Below are positions 26,491 through 36,303 of a stretch of DNA of 63,467 bases, piece after piece (the stretch's first letter is position 1; every line of letters begins with the position of its first letter). This DNA is from Fodinicola feengrottensis. GTDB lineage: Bacteria > Actinomycetota > Actinomycetes > Mycobacteriales > HKI-0501. Where the stretch lies: assembly GCF_010993775.1 (NCBI RefSeq), contig NZ_WOTO01000053.1:1-63467 (forward strand), written 5' to 3'. Both the position numbers and the translations under genes were made by a program. Under the pieces are notes generated by a model. It had not been told where the DNA came from. It saw nothing but the letters and a program-made list of their open reading frames with translations, and made no database searches.

Positions 26491-28494
26491 ATGAGCACGT
26501 ATCTGGTGACCGGCGCGACCGGGCTGATCGGACGGCATATCGTATCGTCCAACTGCTGGCCGAAAGGGCGGATGCGGACGAGATCATCCTGCTGGTGGTA
26601 CGGGACCGCTCGCGGGCCCGGCTCGCCGAGCAGATCCGCGGCCTGCCGGGTCAGGACCGCATCCAACTGCTGGTCGGCGACCTCGGGCAGGACCATCTCG
26701 GCCTGTCCACGTCCGCTCGGGACGCGCTGCGCGGCCGGGTCGACCACCTCATCCACGCTGCCGCGCTCTACGACCTGGCCGCCGACAACGCGACCAGTGT
26801 CGAGGCCAATGTGGACGGTACGCAGCACATGCTGGATCTGGCGGCGGATCTGCACGTCCGCCGGCTGCACCACCTGTCCTCGGTCGCGGTCGCGGGTGAC
26901 TACCGGGGAAAGTTCGCCGAGGACATGTTCGACGCCGGCCAGCGGCTGGTCACCCCGTACCACCGAACCAAGTTCGCTTCCGAAGAACTCGTCCGCGAGC
27001 AGCACGCCGTGCCCTGGCGGATTTACCGGCCGGCGGTGGTGGTCGGCCACTCGATCACCGGTGAGATGGACAAAATCGACGGCCCGTACTACTTCTTTCC
27101 CACTCTCGCCCGAATGGCCGCCCTGCCCTGGATGCCGGTGCTGATCCCCGACATCGGCGCCACGAATATCGTCCCGGTCGACTATGTGGCCGCCGCGCTC
27201 GTCCACATCGCGCACGCGGACGACCTGGACGGCCAGGTTTTCCAGCTGGTGAATCCGGATCCGCAGCCGGCGGCCGAGGTCTACAACGCCTTCGCGAAGG
27301 CGGCCGGCGCGCCGCAGATCACTGGCGCGCTCCCTCGGCAGGCCAGCAAACCGTTGCTGGAGCTGGCAAAACTCACCGAATACGTGCCTGGTGCCGGACT
27401 GTTGCGAGATGGCGTCCTTGACTGGCTGGGAATCCCGCCGGCGGTACTTTCGGTGCTCACCTTCCCGTCGGTTTTCGACAGCTCGGCGACCCGCCGCGCG
27501 CTCGCGGACAGCGACATCCACGTGCCGCCGCTGGACGACTAACGCGCCGGCTTTGTGGCGCTATTGGCGCGAACACCTGAACCCGTACAGAGCCCGCGTA
27601 CATCACGGCCGGACGAAACTGGACGGCCGGCGGATCGTCATCACCGGCGCGTCCTCCGGGATCGGCCGGGCCACCGCGCTGCGGGTTTCCGCCGAGGGCG
27701 GCATTCCGCTGCTGCTGGCCCGGCGGGCGGAGGAACTGGAGGAGGTACGCACCGAAATCCGGTCCAACGGCGGCGCCGCGTACGCGTATCCCTGCGATCT
27801 CACCGATCCGGAGTCGGTCCGCAAGACGGTCGACCAGATGTTGGCCGAACAGCCCGCTATCGACATGCTGGTGAACAACGCCGGCCGGTCGATCCGGCGG
27901 TCCGTACGACTGTCGTACGACCGGTTCCACGACTACGAACGTGCCATGGCCATCAACTATTTCGGTGCGCTGCGGTTGATTCTGGCGTTGTTGCCGCACA
28001 TGACCGAGCGCAAGTTCGGGCATATCGTGAACGTGTCGTCGATTGGCGTGCAGGGCATCGCGCCGCGGTTCTCCGCCTATGTGGCCTCAAAAAGCGCGCT
28101 CGACCAGTTCAGCAAGGTGGCTGCCACCGAAACCTTCGGCGACGGCGTCACCTTCACCACCGTGCACATGCCGCTGGTCCGCACCCCGATGATCCGGCCG
28201 ACGAAGATTTACGACGCCTTTCCAGCGAAATCTCCCGAGCAGGCCGCCGACATGATCATCCAGGCGTTGGAGGAGCGGCCCAAACACATGGGCACCGGCG
28301 TCGGCTTCATCATGCAGCTGGCTTACGCGATCAGTCCTGACCTGGTGGACGCGATCGCGTACCAGGGCTACCGGATCTTCCCGGACTCCACCGCGGCCGG
28401 CGGACAGGGACGGGTCAAACTCGGGAAATCCGAGCGGCAGCTGTCCAAAGCGGCCGCCGCGCTGGTCCGCATGACTCGCGGCATTCACTGGTAA
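26491..28494 (+). CDS. Two-domain fatty acyl-CoA reductase-like SDR (AcrA1 type), two frameshifts
   Basis: Residues 1-~350: extended SDR with MSTYLVTGATGLIGRHI, then IILLVVRDRSRARLAEQIRG, HLIHAAALYDLAADNATS, YHRTKFASEELV (Tyr-Lys pair) and WRIYRPAVVVGHSITGEMD. Residues ~365-665: classical SDR with RRIVITGASSGIGRATALRV, LVNNAGRSIRRSV, GIAPRFSAYVASKSALDQFS and TVHMPLVRTPMI. A one-base shift at 27535-27545 makes an apparent stop after VPPLDD; the expected linker APALWRYWREHLNPYRARV continues in the next frame, so this is one protein of ~667 residues. Another shift lies near 26545. The family reduces long-chain acyl-CoA to alcohol for waxes and related lipids. No partner genes adjacent. Confidence 0.8.
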
Positions 28495-29740
28495 CGGCGA
28501 ACCAGCACCACCAAACCCAGCACCAGCCCCAACGCGACAGTCAGCAGCGCGGAAGCCGTCAACGCGGCCGGTGCGCCGAAAACGTTGACGATCGGCCCAC
28601 CGATCAGGGTGCCCAGCGACACCGCCGGAATGACGATCGCACCACGGACCGCGAGCACCCGGCTGAGCAGCTCCGGCGCGCTGACGCGCTGGAAAAGCTC
28701 AGTGCTCATCGCCATATACGGTCCATAAATCAGGCCGCCGAGAGTCATGCCGATCATCGCTGGCAGGAGCGTACGAGACAGCCCGACCGGCAGCAGCGCC
28801 GCTCCCCAGCCGACGATGATCACGATGACCACCAGCCAGGGCGATCTGCGCGGCAAAAGTCCGGCGCAGAGCCCACCAATCAACGCCCCTACCCCGAAGA
28901 CCGCGAGCAGGATGCCCAGCACGCCGGCGCTGCCCCGCAGATCGTCGGCCACGTGCAAGGGCAGCGCCACCTCGACCGGCCCGTAGAGGAAATAGAAAAC
29001 ACAGGTGATAACCAGCAGGCCGAGCAACTGGCGGCTGCCGGCGATGACTTTCCACGCACTGCCGGGTGGTCCCGACGGGACCGTGGTGGGCTGCGCACCG
29101 CGACCGACTTTCCAGGAAACCGCTGCGAGGACCACGAAAGACAACGCATCGAGACCTATTACCCAAGATGGTCCGGCGATCGCCACGATCCCGCCGGCCA
29201 GCGCCGGCCCGACCACCACCGACGCCTGGCTCGCGGTCGACAGCAACGCATTTCCGGTCACCCGGTCGGGACCGTCCAGCCGCTCCGACACCAGCGTGTA
29301 CGCGCCGGCGTTCCCCCACGCATGCAGTAGCGACGAAAAAGCAAGCAGCACAACGTAAACAACCGGATGCAACAGTCCGGCGATACCGAGCGCCGCGACC
29401 GCGCCGAGCGCGACGGCTCGCAGGATCGCGTCCAGCGCGCGATCACCGGGAGCTGGCCATCGATCGTACGAGCGGCGCCAGAACGACCGTCCCAAGCGCC
29501 GCCGGCAGCGCGTACGCGGCCACCGCGAGGCCGGTCCACACCGCCGGCCTGGGAAACGGCGCGCGCGATCTGGATCGCCAGCCAGGCCACCGCGACCACG
29601 GCCATGCCGTCGCCCAAACTGGAAACCAGCACGCCGGTCAGGATCCGCCGCAACACCGGCTCACGCAGCACGCGACCGTACGGCCCGAAGCGGGCCTTCG
29701 CGGTGAGGTCAGTAGTCACCGCTTGATCATGCGACCTCAA
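28485..29740 (-). CDS. MFS transporter, one frameshift
   Basis: Reconstructed ~415 residues with twelve membrane segments, for example ILTGVLVSSLGDGMAVVAVA, VVVGPALAGGIVAIAGPSWV, LLAVFGVGALIGGLCAGLLP and LLTVALGLVLGLVVLVRRYQ. The cytoplasmic loop GRVLREPVLRRILTG and the EPELLSRV-like element (SAPELLSRVLAVRG) are typical of the MFS_3 drug/siderophore exporter group. A frameshift lies between 29460 and 29540. Start is uncertain: TTG 29740 or GTG 29719 (VTTDLTAKARFGPYG). Same direction as, and 8 bases downstream of, the DUF309 gene. Substrate unknown. Confidence 0.8.
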
Positions 29741-29747
29741 CCGCGGT

Positions 29748-30236
29748 TCAGGTCAACACCGTCAGCTTCGGGCGCAAGTCGTCCGCACTCACCCGGCCGA
29801 CACCCTCGCGCTCGACCCGCACGATCAACTCCCGACCAAACATCATCAGGCCGGTCCCGTCGATCCGGTACGGCAGACCGTCGTACGCACTGATTCTTTC
29901 GATGGCCCTGCTGAGCAACGAGACCGCGCCCTTGGCATTTCCCCGTCTTACGTGAGTAATCCCGACCGCCAGTTGCGCCATTCCCTTCCACAGCTCACGT
30001 TCTGGCTCCGGCGCGGCCTTCCAGGCGCCCTCCAGCACTTCGTGCGCATGGAACGGCCGGTCCTGGTCGAGGAGTTTTTTTTGCGCCAACGCGAGACTTT
30101 CGTCCGGCCCGAGCCCGAGATCGTCCGGCATCGTCTGAATCCCGTCCGTCCCGTACGGCAGCGGCCGCCCGAGCGCGTCCCGCGGCCGCCGCGCGTTGCG
30201 CGCCCGCCCTTCCTCGTCCCGATCCCGCTCCGCCAT
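29748..30236 (-). CDS. DUF309 family protein
   Basis: MAERDRDEEGRARNARRPRD, LGRPLPYGTDGIQTMPDDL and DRPFHAHEVLEGAWKAAP are the conserved start of actinobacterial DUF309 proteins; ELWKGMAQLAVGITHVRRGN follows. FHAHEVLE contributes the conserved His-Glu patch of unknown role. 162 residues, normal. A longer start at 30281 exists in the same frame but the family begins at 30236. The upstream open frame merges with the ligase gene's alternative frame, which is fortuitous. Function unknown; probably co-transcribed with the ligase. Confidence 0.8.
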   Translation of the reverse strand: MAERDRDEEGRARNARRPRDALGRPLPYGTDGIQTMPDDLGLGPDESLALAQKKLLDQDRPFHAHEVLEGAWKAAPEPERELWKGMAQLAVGITHVRRGNAKGAVSLLSRAIERISAYDGLPYRIDGTGLMMFGRELIVRVEREGVGRVSADDLRPKLTVLT

Positions 30237-30301
30237 CCCCCCAGTCTGCCACCCGATCACTTTTTTCTTGTCCCCCGTCATCGACGCGCGTTTGTCCTTT
30301 G

Positions 30302-31853
30302 TCAAAGCGAAGCGTCCCGCAGCTTGTAGCGCTGGATCTTGCCGGTCGCGGTCTTGGGCAGCTCGGCCAGGAACTCCACGAAATGCGGGAACTGGTAGCG
30401 CTGCAACCGTTCCTTGCACCACTCCTGCAGCTGCGCGGCCAACACGTTGGACGGCTCTCTTTCGGGCAACTCTGTCTCGGACAACACGACGAACGCCTTG
30501 ATCCGCGCCAATCCGTCCACCGAGGTCGCGACGATGGCCACCTCGGCGACCAAGGGGTGGTCGATCAGGGTGTTCTCGATCTCGATCGGCGAGACCCACA
30601 GGCCGCCGATCTTCATCATGTCGTCGGCCCGGCCGCAATACCAGTAGAAGCCGTCGGCATCCCGGGTGTAGCGGTCGCCGGTGAAGAACCACTCGCCGTG
30701 TAGCGACTGCCGAGTCTTTTCCCGCCGGTGCCAGTAGAAGTCGAGTGCACTGTCGCCCTTGGCGTAGAGATTGCCCGGCTCGTCGACATCCACCGAACCG
30801 CCGTCGAAGCCGACCAGCTTCACCTGATAGCCCGGCACCGCCTTGCCGCTGGAACCGGGCCGCAGGTCGGTTTCGGTGTTGGAGCAGTAAATGTGCAGCA
30901 TCTCGGTGGAACCAATGCCGTCCAGGATGGTCAGCCCGAACCTGTCCTTCCAGCGCTGCCAAATGCCGGCCGGCAACGGCTCGGCGGCCGAGGCGCACAG
31001 CCGTACGGACGAAAGATCGCGAGCCGCCGCACCAGGAGAGCGCAACATCGCGCGTGGTAAAGCGTTGGCACCGAGAAGAAAAAATCGTCGGACGAAACTT
31101 CTCCGCCGTGTCCAGCACACTCTCCGGCTTCGGCCGGCCGCGCATCAGGACGGACGATCCGCCGGCCCAGTACGGAAACGACATTCCGTTGCCCATGCCG
31201 TACGCGTGATAGAGCTTGGTGGACGAAAAAGTGATGTCGTCGTCGCGAATGCCCAGCACTTTGTCCGCGTACGTCTGACAAGTGACGAGCAGGTCGCCAT
31301 GCGAATGGACGACCCCTTTCGGGTGGCCGGTGGAACCCGAGCTGTAGAGCCAGAAACCCATGTCCTGCGCGTGCGTGTCGACCGGCGAGGTTTCGCCGGC
31401 ATGTTCGCCAAGCAGTGCCCGCAGGGACAGCGCGCCGTCAACCGGCTCACCGGCGACAATCGCTCGTACGCCCACTTCGTCCAGCACTGGACGGATGTGC
31501 TGGTAGCGAGCCGATTCGACAACCACGACGTCGGCATAGCTGTCGGCAAGGGAAGAACCGGTAGTCGTCGATATTCAGCGCCGGATTCACCGGCACCGGC
31601 ACCGCACCGATGCGGGCGGCACCGAGAAAAACCGTCGGAAAGTCCGGCGAATCATCCAGAATCAGCAACACCCGCTGTTCGCGGCGCACCCCGAGCGTGG
31701 TCAGTGCCGTTCCCATCGCACAAATCCGGGCGAACAGTTCCGCGTACGTGACCTGTTCGGCACCGGCGTAAATCGCCACCTTCGCGGCCCGGCCGGACAG
31801 GCAGTTGCGATCGACCAGGGTCGAGAGATGTTGAACCGTTCCGGCGTTGTCAT
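30302..31853 (-). CDS. Benzoate-CoA ligase-like AMP-dependent acyl-CoA synthetase, about four frameshifts
   Basis: ANL-superfamily adenylating enzyme, ~517 residues. In order: VDRNCLSGRAAKVAIYAGAE, LLILDDSPDFPTVFLGAARI, the P-loop FWLYSSGSTGHPKGVVHSH, LFFLLGANALPRA.. region, LDGIGSTEMLHIYCSN, WFFTGDRYTRDADGFYWYCG and the catalytic Lys motif KTATGKIQRYKLRD. DRNCL near the start and SSGSTGHPKG with GIGSTE are characteristic of benzoate/2-aminobenzoate-CoA ligases. Frameshifts lie near 31815, 31545, 31080 and elsewhere. The start ATG 31853 (MTTPERFNIS) lies downstream of operator-like palindromes, so it probably has its own TetR-controlled promoter behind the amidohydrolase gene. Substrate: an aromatic or related carboxylate. 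Confidence 0.8.
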
Positions 31854-31898
31854 GCCGCCCTCCCGAGCCGACTCGCTGGAGACTGGGGCGAGACTACC

Positions 31899-31914
31899 CT
31901 GAACGGTCGGTCAG
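31899..31914. promoter_or_regulatory. Candidate TetR operator 1 (ligase promoter)
   Basis: CTGAACGGTCGGTCAG is a palindrome with one mismatch between half-sites CTGAACG and CGGTCAG. It lies 46 bases before the ligase start and resembles the perfect CTGACCGGTCAG in the TetR gene's promoter at 36155. Confidence 0.5.
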
Positions 31915-31934
31915 TGCGCAACCCCCCGTTTTGC

Positions 31935-33283
31935 TCATTGTGTGCCTGACCTGCTATCTTTGCCTGAACAGCCGGTCAGGGCTGTCAGACAAGCTACCCC
32001 GGTCGCGGCTGACACAGGTCGTCGCGTCCGGGGTTTTTGACGTTTAGTGGACTTTGCGACAATCCGCTGATAGTCCGCGGCGACCTGATGAGCATCGACC
32101 CGTACGGGATCACCGTCGCGCAACACCCAGTGGCCGCCCACCATCACCTCACGAACCAGTCCCGGGCCACCCTCGGCGAAGATCGCGAACGCCAGCGTCG
32201 AAAGATCCGCGCGGTGCACCGACGGCCGCAGCCGCGCGGCGTCCAGAAAGACCAGATCGGCCGCACGACCAGGCGCGATCTCGCCGAGATCCGCCCGGCC
32301 ATAACCGACCGCGCCACCACGGGTCGCCATCCGCAACACATCCTCGCGGGTCGCCAGCGGCCGCGAGCCCGTTTGCTGCAACAACCAGGCCGTCCGAATC
32401 GTGCCCCACATGTCCACATCGCCCCAGTCCGTGCCCAGCCCGACCGTGACGCCCGCGCGGAACCAGTCGGTGGCCGGCGCAATGCGGCCGTGGATCGAGA
32501 GATTCGAGACGGGACAATGCATGATCGAGGCGCCGGCTTTCGCGACCAGTTCCAGGTCGTCGGCGTCTATTTCGCAGCCGTGAAAGAGAACCGTACGGGA
32601 GCTCAACAACCCGCGGTCAGCCAGCAGTCGTACGGTCGAACGCCCCCAGTTCTGCTGCACAATCGCCCGCCGCTTGACAGTTTCCAAGCAGTGCAAAGCG
32701 AAAATCGGTGCATACTTCACCAGATATCCGGTCGTACGCTCCAACACCGCGGCCGTCAGATCCTCTTCGGAGTCGATGTTGACCGTGTAGCGGGCGGGAT
32801 CTTCGACCTTGCAGATCCAGTCGTCGTACGCCTGAACCAACGCACGTACGCCAATTTCATCGCCGACATCGGCCAGCACTCCGGGCGGGCATTCGGAAAA
32901 TCCGCAGTCCGCAACGAAAGTGACGCCCTGGCGCAGCATCGCCACATACTCATAGCGGGCGAGCGCTGCCACGTCGTCAAGATGGGCCGGGTCATCCAGC
33001 CATTCGCCGATCTTCGACTGCATCCGACCACCCGGGCTGTCCCCGAACCAGTCAAAAAGAGCTCCAGCCCGGTGTCGAGCCCACGCACCACCGAGGTCTG
33101 GCTGTGGAAATGGCCGTTTACCAACCCTGGCAACACAACATAGCCCGAGCAGTCCATAGTGGACTGTTGCGACCCCGGGTCGGTCACCTCGGCGATCAGG
33201 CCACCCTCGACGGCGAGATCCGCGACCCCGAAAGTGCCGTCCGGCCGCAGATGGCACACGTTTGTCATCCACACCGGCCGCAC
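31935..33283 (-). CDS. Amidohydrolase-family deaminase (MTA/SAH deaminase or 8-oxoguanine deaminase-like), one frameshift
   Basis: Metal-dependent hydrolase of ~445 residues. Zn ligands: His-x-His in LVNGHFHSQTS, His in VLFHGCEID, His in SIMHCPVSNLSIHG, and Asp in VGLGTDWGDVDMW. The ADLVFLDAARLRPSV and EVMVGGHWVLRDGD tail is the usual small composite domain. A frameshift near 33065 follows GLDTGLELF. Start ATG 33283 or 33268. The last ~35 codons (after IVAKSTKRQK) look non-conserved and overlap the sRNA candidate, so the native stop may be earlier if another indel lies there. It probably deaminates a purine or pyrimidine-like ring; next to a PucR regulator, which fits purine control. Confidence 0.75.
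31964..31979. promoter_or_regulatory. Candidate TetR operator 2
   Basis: CTGAACAGCCGGTCAG, a second copy of the same motif 65 bases from the first, at the predicted start of the plus-strand sRNA. Flanked by C and G that extend the dyad. Confidence 0.45.
31967..32038 (+). ncRNA. Candidate small RNA, antisense to the end of the amidohydrolase gene
   Basis: A plus-strand promoter TTGCTC (31931-31936), 18-bp spacer, TATCTT (31955-31960) is followed ~70 bases later by a terminator: ACCCCGGTCGCG (31996-32007) pairs with 32023-32034 (one mismatch, 15-base loop), then five T. No plus-strand gene is nearby to explain a terminator in this direction. Prediction only. Confidence 0.4.
31996..32038 (+). 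terminator. Plus-strand intrinsic terminator
   Basis: 12-bp GC-rich stem with one mismatch, 15-base loop and a T5 tract at 32034-32038. It overlaps amidohydrolase coding sequence on the other strand. Confidence 0.5.
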
Positions 33284-33284
33284 G

Positions 33285-34373
33285 CTACCGGCCCACCGCG
33301 GCGACCACCACTTCTTTACCCCCGGGCGAAAGTTGGGCGGCCATCGCCGCGCAATAGAGCGTGAAGCGATCGGCAGGCTCGTCCAGGCTGCGACCGGTCA
33401 GCTCAGCGAGACGCTCCAACCGGTAGAGCACCGTTCGTACGCTCACATGCAAAACGCGGGCCGCCGCCGTGTTGCCGCCGTGGTCCAGCACCGCGAGCAC
33501 GGTCGAAACAATTGGCTCGGCACCACCTCGTACGGCGGCAAGCGGCGCGAAGACCTCCTCCTCAGCCAGCCGGGTCGCGCCAGCGGGGTCCTGAAGAAGC
33601 AGTCGGTACGCGTCGAGCCGCCCGGCCGGCAGCACCGGATCGGGCAGCCGAAGCCGGTGCGCGAGGTCCAATGTCTGGCGCACCTCCTGCCAACTGGTCG
33701 CCACCGCGGCCGCCCCGGGCCGTGGCCGGCTGCTCGCGACCTGCCAGCCGGCCGTCGGCTCAGCCCTTTCCACCAGCGCATACGCCAGATCCGCCAACTC
33801 CGGCACGCCGATCGTCGGCCGGGTCAGCGCGACCCGCGATGGCACCCCGCCGTCCGAGACGACCGGCAGCAGCACGACCAGCAGGCCGTCCTTGGCGGCC
33901 GCCAGCACCGGCTCACGCGTCCGCCGGTGCAGGCCATCGCGTACCACCCGGCCGGCTGGGTCCGCGTCGGTCAGCTCTCGAAGAGCCGCGACGGCGAGCA
34001 GGGCGTGCGGCTGCGCCAGCCGGAACCCGAGCGCCTCGGCGCTGCCGGTGGTGTGGCGGGTGACGCTGCCCGCCAGCAGGTCGTCGACCAACTCGCGGCG
34101 ACGCGCCTCGACCTGCCGCGACCAGGTGGCGCCCGCGGCGACATAGCCGGCGGTCACCGTGGAAACGATGTCGTCGATGATCCGCAAAGTCAGCTGACCT
34201 GCGGAAACACCACGCCAGGCGGTCGAGAGATAGAGATCGACCAGCTCCGCGAGCGGCACGCCCGCGTCGCTGGCCCGACGCCCCAGCTCCCCGTACCGAC
34301 GCAGCGTCGCGGCCGACGGCCGGCGCTCGGCCGTCAAGTCCTCCCGGAAGTCTCCCAGCGCCCAAGCATTCAT
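33285..34373 (-). CDS. PucR/CdaR-family transcriptional regulator
   Basis: Intact, 362 residues from ATG 34373. The N-terminal half has a sensory region (LSTAWRGVSAGQLTLRIIDD, REPVLAAAKDGLLVVLLPV); the C-terminus is the PucR helix-turn-helix: VSTVLAVLDHGGNTAAARVL, HVSVRTVLYRLERLAELTGR, SLDEPADRFTLYCAAMAAQL. It ends two bases from the amidohydrolase start, in the same direction, so the two are an operon. The dyad 34374-34388 touches its start codon and suggests autoregulation. Longer upstream frame is non-conserved. Confidence 0.87.
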   Translation of the reverse strand: MNAWALGDFREDLTAERRPSAATLRRYGELGRRASDAGVPLAELVDLYLSTAWRGVSAGQLTLRIIDDIVSTVTAGYVAAGATWSRQVEARRRELVDDLLAGSVTRHTTGSAEALGFRLAQPHALLAVAALRELTDADPAGRVVRDGLHRRTREPVLAAAKDGLLVVLLPVVSDGGVPSRVALTRPTIGVPELADLAYALVERAEPTAGWQVASSRPRPGAAAVATSWQEVRQTLDLAHRLRLPDPVLPAGRLDAYRLLLQDPAGATRLAEEEVFAPLAAVRGGAEPIVSTVLAVLDHGGNTAAARVLHVSVRTVLYRLERLAELTGRSLDEPADRFTLYCAAMAAQLSPGGKEVVVAAVGR

Positions 34374-34388
34374 TGCGTGATCCACGCA
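34374..34388. promoter_or_regulatory. Dyad touching the PucR start codon
   Basis: TGCGTGATCCACGCA: perfect 6-bp arms around ATC, with further pairing CA/TG outside one mismatch. Directly adjacent to the ATG at 34373; a bound protein would block the start of transcription or translation. Confidence 0.5.
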
Positions 34389-34482
34389 GTGAAGGTGGCA
34401 TTCAACGTCACAGTTCGACTCTACTCTGCGCGATCCAATCCACGAAAGATGGGAGTCACCAAGACAACGAAAGGACAAGCCG

Positions 34483-35426
34483 ATGACCACAGCGCCGCTC
34501 TGGGCCTGGGGAGCCGTGCTGGTCGCGATCTTCGCGATGCTCGCGGTCGACCTCTTCCTGCACCGCAAGGACCGCGAGATCAGCATCCGCGAAGCCGCCG
34601 TCACCAGCGGCGTCTGGATCGCGATCGGACTCGCCTTCGGTGGCATCCTGTGGCTGACACTCGGCGCCGAACAGGGCGCCGCGTATTACGCCGCTTATGT
34701 CGTGGAGAAATCGCTCTCGGTCGACAACGTCTTCGTTTTCGCGCTGTTGTTCACCTATTTCGCCGTACCGAAGCAATACCAGCACCGCGTGCTGTTCTTC
34801 GGAGTGCTAGGCGCGCTGGCCATGCGGGCGGTTTTCATCTTCGCCGGCAGCGCGTTGATCGGTCAGTTCCACTGGATCATCTACATCTTCGGCGCTTTCC
34901 TGGTCTACACGGGCATCAAACTGGCCCGCTCGAAGGGTGACGACGAGGTCGATCCGGAGAAGAACATCGTGCTCCGCTGGACGCGCCGGCTGGTGCCGGT
35001 CACTTCGGACTGGCGCGGCCACAAATTCTGGGTACGCGAAGGCGCGAAGTGGATAGCGACGCCGCGCTTTTCGTCGTGCTGATCGCGGTGGAGACCACCG
35101 ACCTGATCTTCGCGGTCGACTCGATCCCGGCGGTTTTCGGTGTCACGAACGACGCGTTCATCATCTTCACCTCGAACGCTTTCGCGATACTGGGGCTGCG
35201 GGCGCTCTACTTCCTGCTCTCCGGCGCGATGAAACACTTCGCGTACCTGCAGCTGGGGCTCGCCGCGGTGCTGACGTTCGTCGGCGCCAAGATGCTGCTG
35301 ACAGATCTCTTCCCGATCAACATCTGGGTTTCGTTGGCGATCATCGTCGCGCTGCTGACGGCCGCCGTGGTGGCCAGCCTGGTGAAAGTACGGATGGAGA
35401 AGAAGAAGGAACTGATCGACGCCTAA
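34483..35426 (+). CDS. TerC/Alx-family integral membrane protein, one frameshift
   Basis: About 314 residues with eight or nine membrane helices. VEKSLSVDNVFVFALLFTYF has the conserved acidic VDNVFV motif of TerC and LFVVLIAVETTDLIFAVDSI the second ETTDLIFAVDS motif, both lining the presumed metal path; the family is linked to manganese export and tellurium resistance. A frameshift near 35052 splits the two halves. C-terminal tail is Lys-rich (VRMEKKKELIDA). Divergent from the PucR gene; I see no manganese riboswitch in the 95-bp leader. A bidirectional terminator follows. Confidence 0.88.
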
Positions 35427-35440
35427 CTCCAAGAACAAGC

Positions 35441-35474
35441 AGCCCGGGCCGACAAAGATGTCGGACCGGGCTGT
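35441..35474. terminator. Bidirectional terminator between terC and the TetR gene
   Basis: CAGCCCGGGCCGACA (35441-35455), loop AAGA, and its complement 35460-35474 with one mismatch, followed by T-rich TTTCTATTT on the plus strand. It separates convergent genes. Confidence 0.8.
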
Positions 35475-35476
35475 TT

Positions 35477-36127
35477 CTATTTGATGTTGAGCAACCGGAG
35501 CAAACCGTTCAGTGCCATCGCTCGATAGCGCGGATAGGCCGCTCGCCAGTCGTGTTGTTGCAGCCAGTTCACGAAAACGCCGTCGATGTGGGCCCGCATG
35601 GTCGCCGCGGCCTCGTCCACGTCGGTGATGTCGAACAACCCGCGCGACTGGCCCTCACGCAGGATTTCCGCGTAAAGACCATTGATGATCGTCGAGGTCA
35701 GCACCGAGAGGTCGCTGAAAGACGGCGCCCGGGCGGCGTGCTCGACCAGATCCAGATAGAGCAGGTAGAAGTCACGATTCTGTTGTGCGCCAATGAAAAC
35801 CGCGTCGATCAGCGCCTCGACCGCGCCAGCGGGGTGGTCATCGACCTGGGCGATGTTCTCCCGGATCCGCGAAGCCGTCCGCAGCAACGCCCACCGCATG
35901 GTGGTCAGCAGCAGTTGGTCTTTGGACTTGAAATGGTAAAGCAGCAGCCCTTTGCTGACATCGGCGTCGTCGGCGATGTCCTGCAGGGACGTACGATGCA
36001 CACCCTGCCGGCTTATCACTCGATAAGCACTGCCGACCAGCGCGGCTTCCCGGCCGGACAGCTGGATCTCAGCACTCGAAGGGTCGGTGACCATCGATGG
36101 CGTCTCCAGTGGGTGTGCGACTCGCAT
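35477..36127 (-). CDS. TetR-family transcriptional regulator
   Basis: Intact, 216 residues (ATG 36127; an in-frame ATG at 36094 is also plausible). The HTH reads LVGSAYRVISRQGVHRTSLQ, DIADDADVSKGLLLYHFKSK, DQLLLTTMRWALLRTASRIR; the C-terminal ligand domain is of the TetR_C_6/BetI-like kind (QQNRDFYLLYLDLVEHAARA). The perfect palindrome CTGACCGGTCAG overlaps the -35 of its promoter, so it is autoregulated. Similar palindromes at 31899 and 31964 suggest it also controls the benzoate-CoA-ligase-like gene, making an aromatic acyl-CoA a plausible ligand (inference). Confidence 0.87.
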   Translation of the reverse strand: MRVAHPLETPSMVTDPSSAEIQLSGREAALVGSAYRVISRQGVHRTSLQDIADDADVSKGLLLYHFKSKDQLLLTTMRWALLRTASRIRENIAQVDDHPAGAVEALIDAVFIGAQQNRDFYLLYLDLVEHAARAPSFSDLSVLTSTIINGLYAEILREGQSRGLFDITDVDEAAATMRAHIDGVFVNWLQQHDWRAAYPRYRAMALNGLLRLLNIK

Positions 36128-36138
36128 TCGAGCCGCTC

Positions 36139-36166
36139 ATTGTAGCGGAGTTGGCTGACCGGTCAG
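36139..36166. promoter_or_regulatory. TetR promoter with perfect 12-bp operator
   Basis: CTGACCGGTCAG at 36155-36166 is a perfect palindrome. On the minus strand it overlaps the -35 (ACTGAC), and the -10 TACAAT (36139-36144) lies 17 bp further on. Confidence 0.65.
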
Positions 36167-36277
36167 TCGTATGCCAGTTCCGGCCGAGCCAGTTTGGCCC
36201 CTCTCGCCCCGTACGCCCCGTCCGCCACGCCGCGCCCGAGTCGACCGTTAAAGTGAGTGCTACGTCGCGTACAGTTG

Positions 36278-36303
36278 TATAGAGCGAATGTTCGTTCTAT
36301 ATT
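36278..36303. promoter_or_regulatory. 24-bp dyad operator and leaderless promoter of the second TetR gene
   Basis: Half-sites TATAGAGCGAA and TTCGTTCTATA (36278-36301) pair with one mismatch around TG. The -10 TATATT (36298-36303) overlaps the right arm and ends six bases before the ATG at 36310: repressor binding would directly block a leaderless transcript. Confidence 0.7.

Noticed and set aside
27535..27600. Two separate SDR genes (stop after VPPLDD)
   Set aside because: The conserved linker APALWRYWREHL continues in the next frame without a start signal, matching two-domain acyl-CoA reductases.
34389..34482. yybP-ykoY manganese riboswitch before terC
   Set aside because: The leader is short and I see no paired conserved loops or terminator; nothing supports it.
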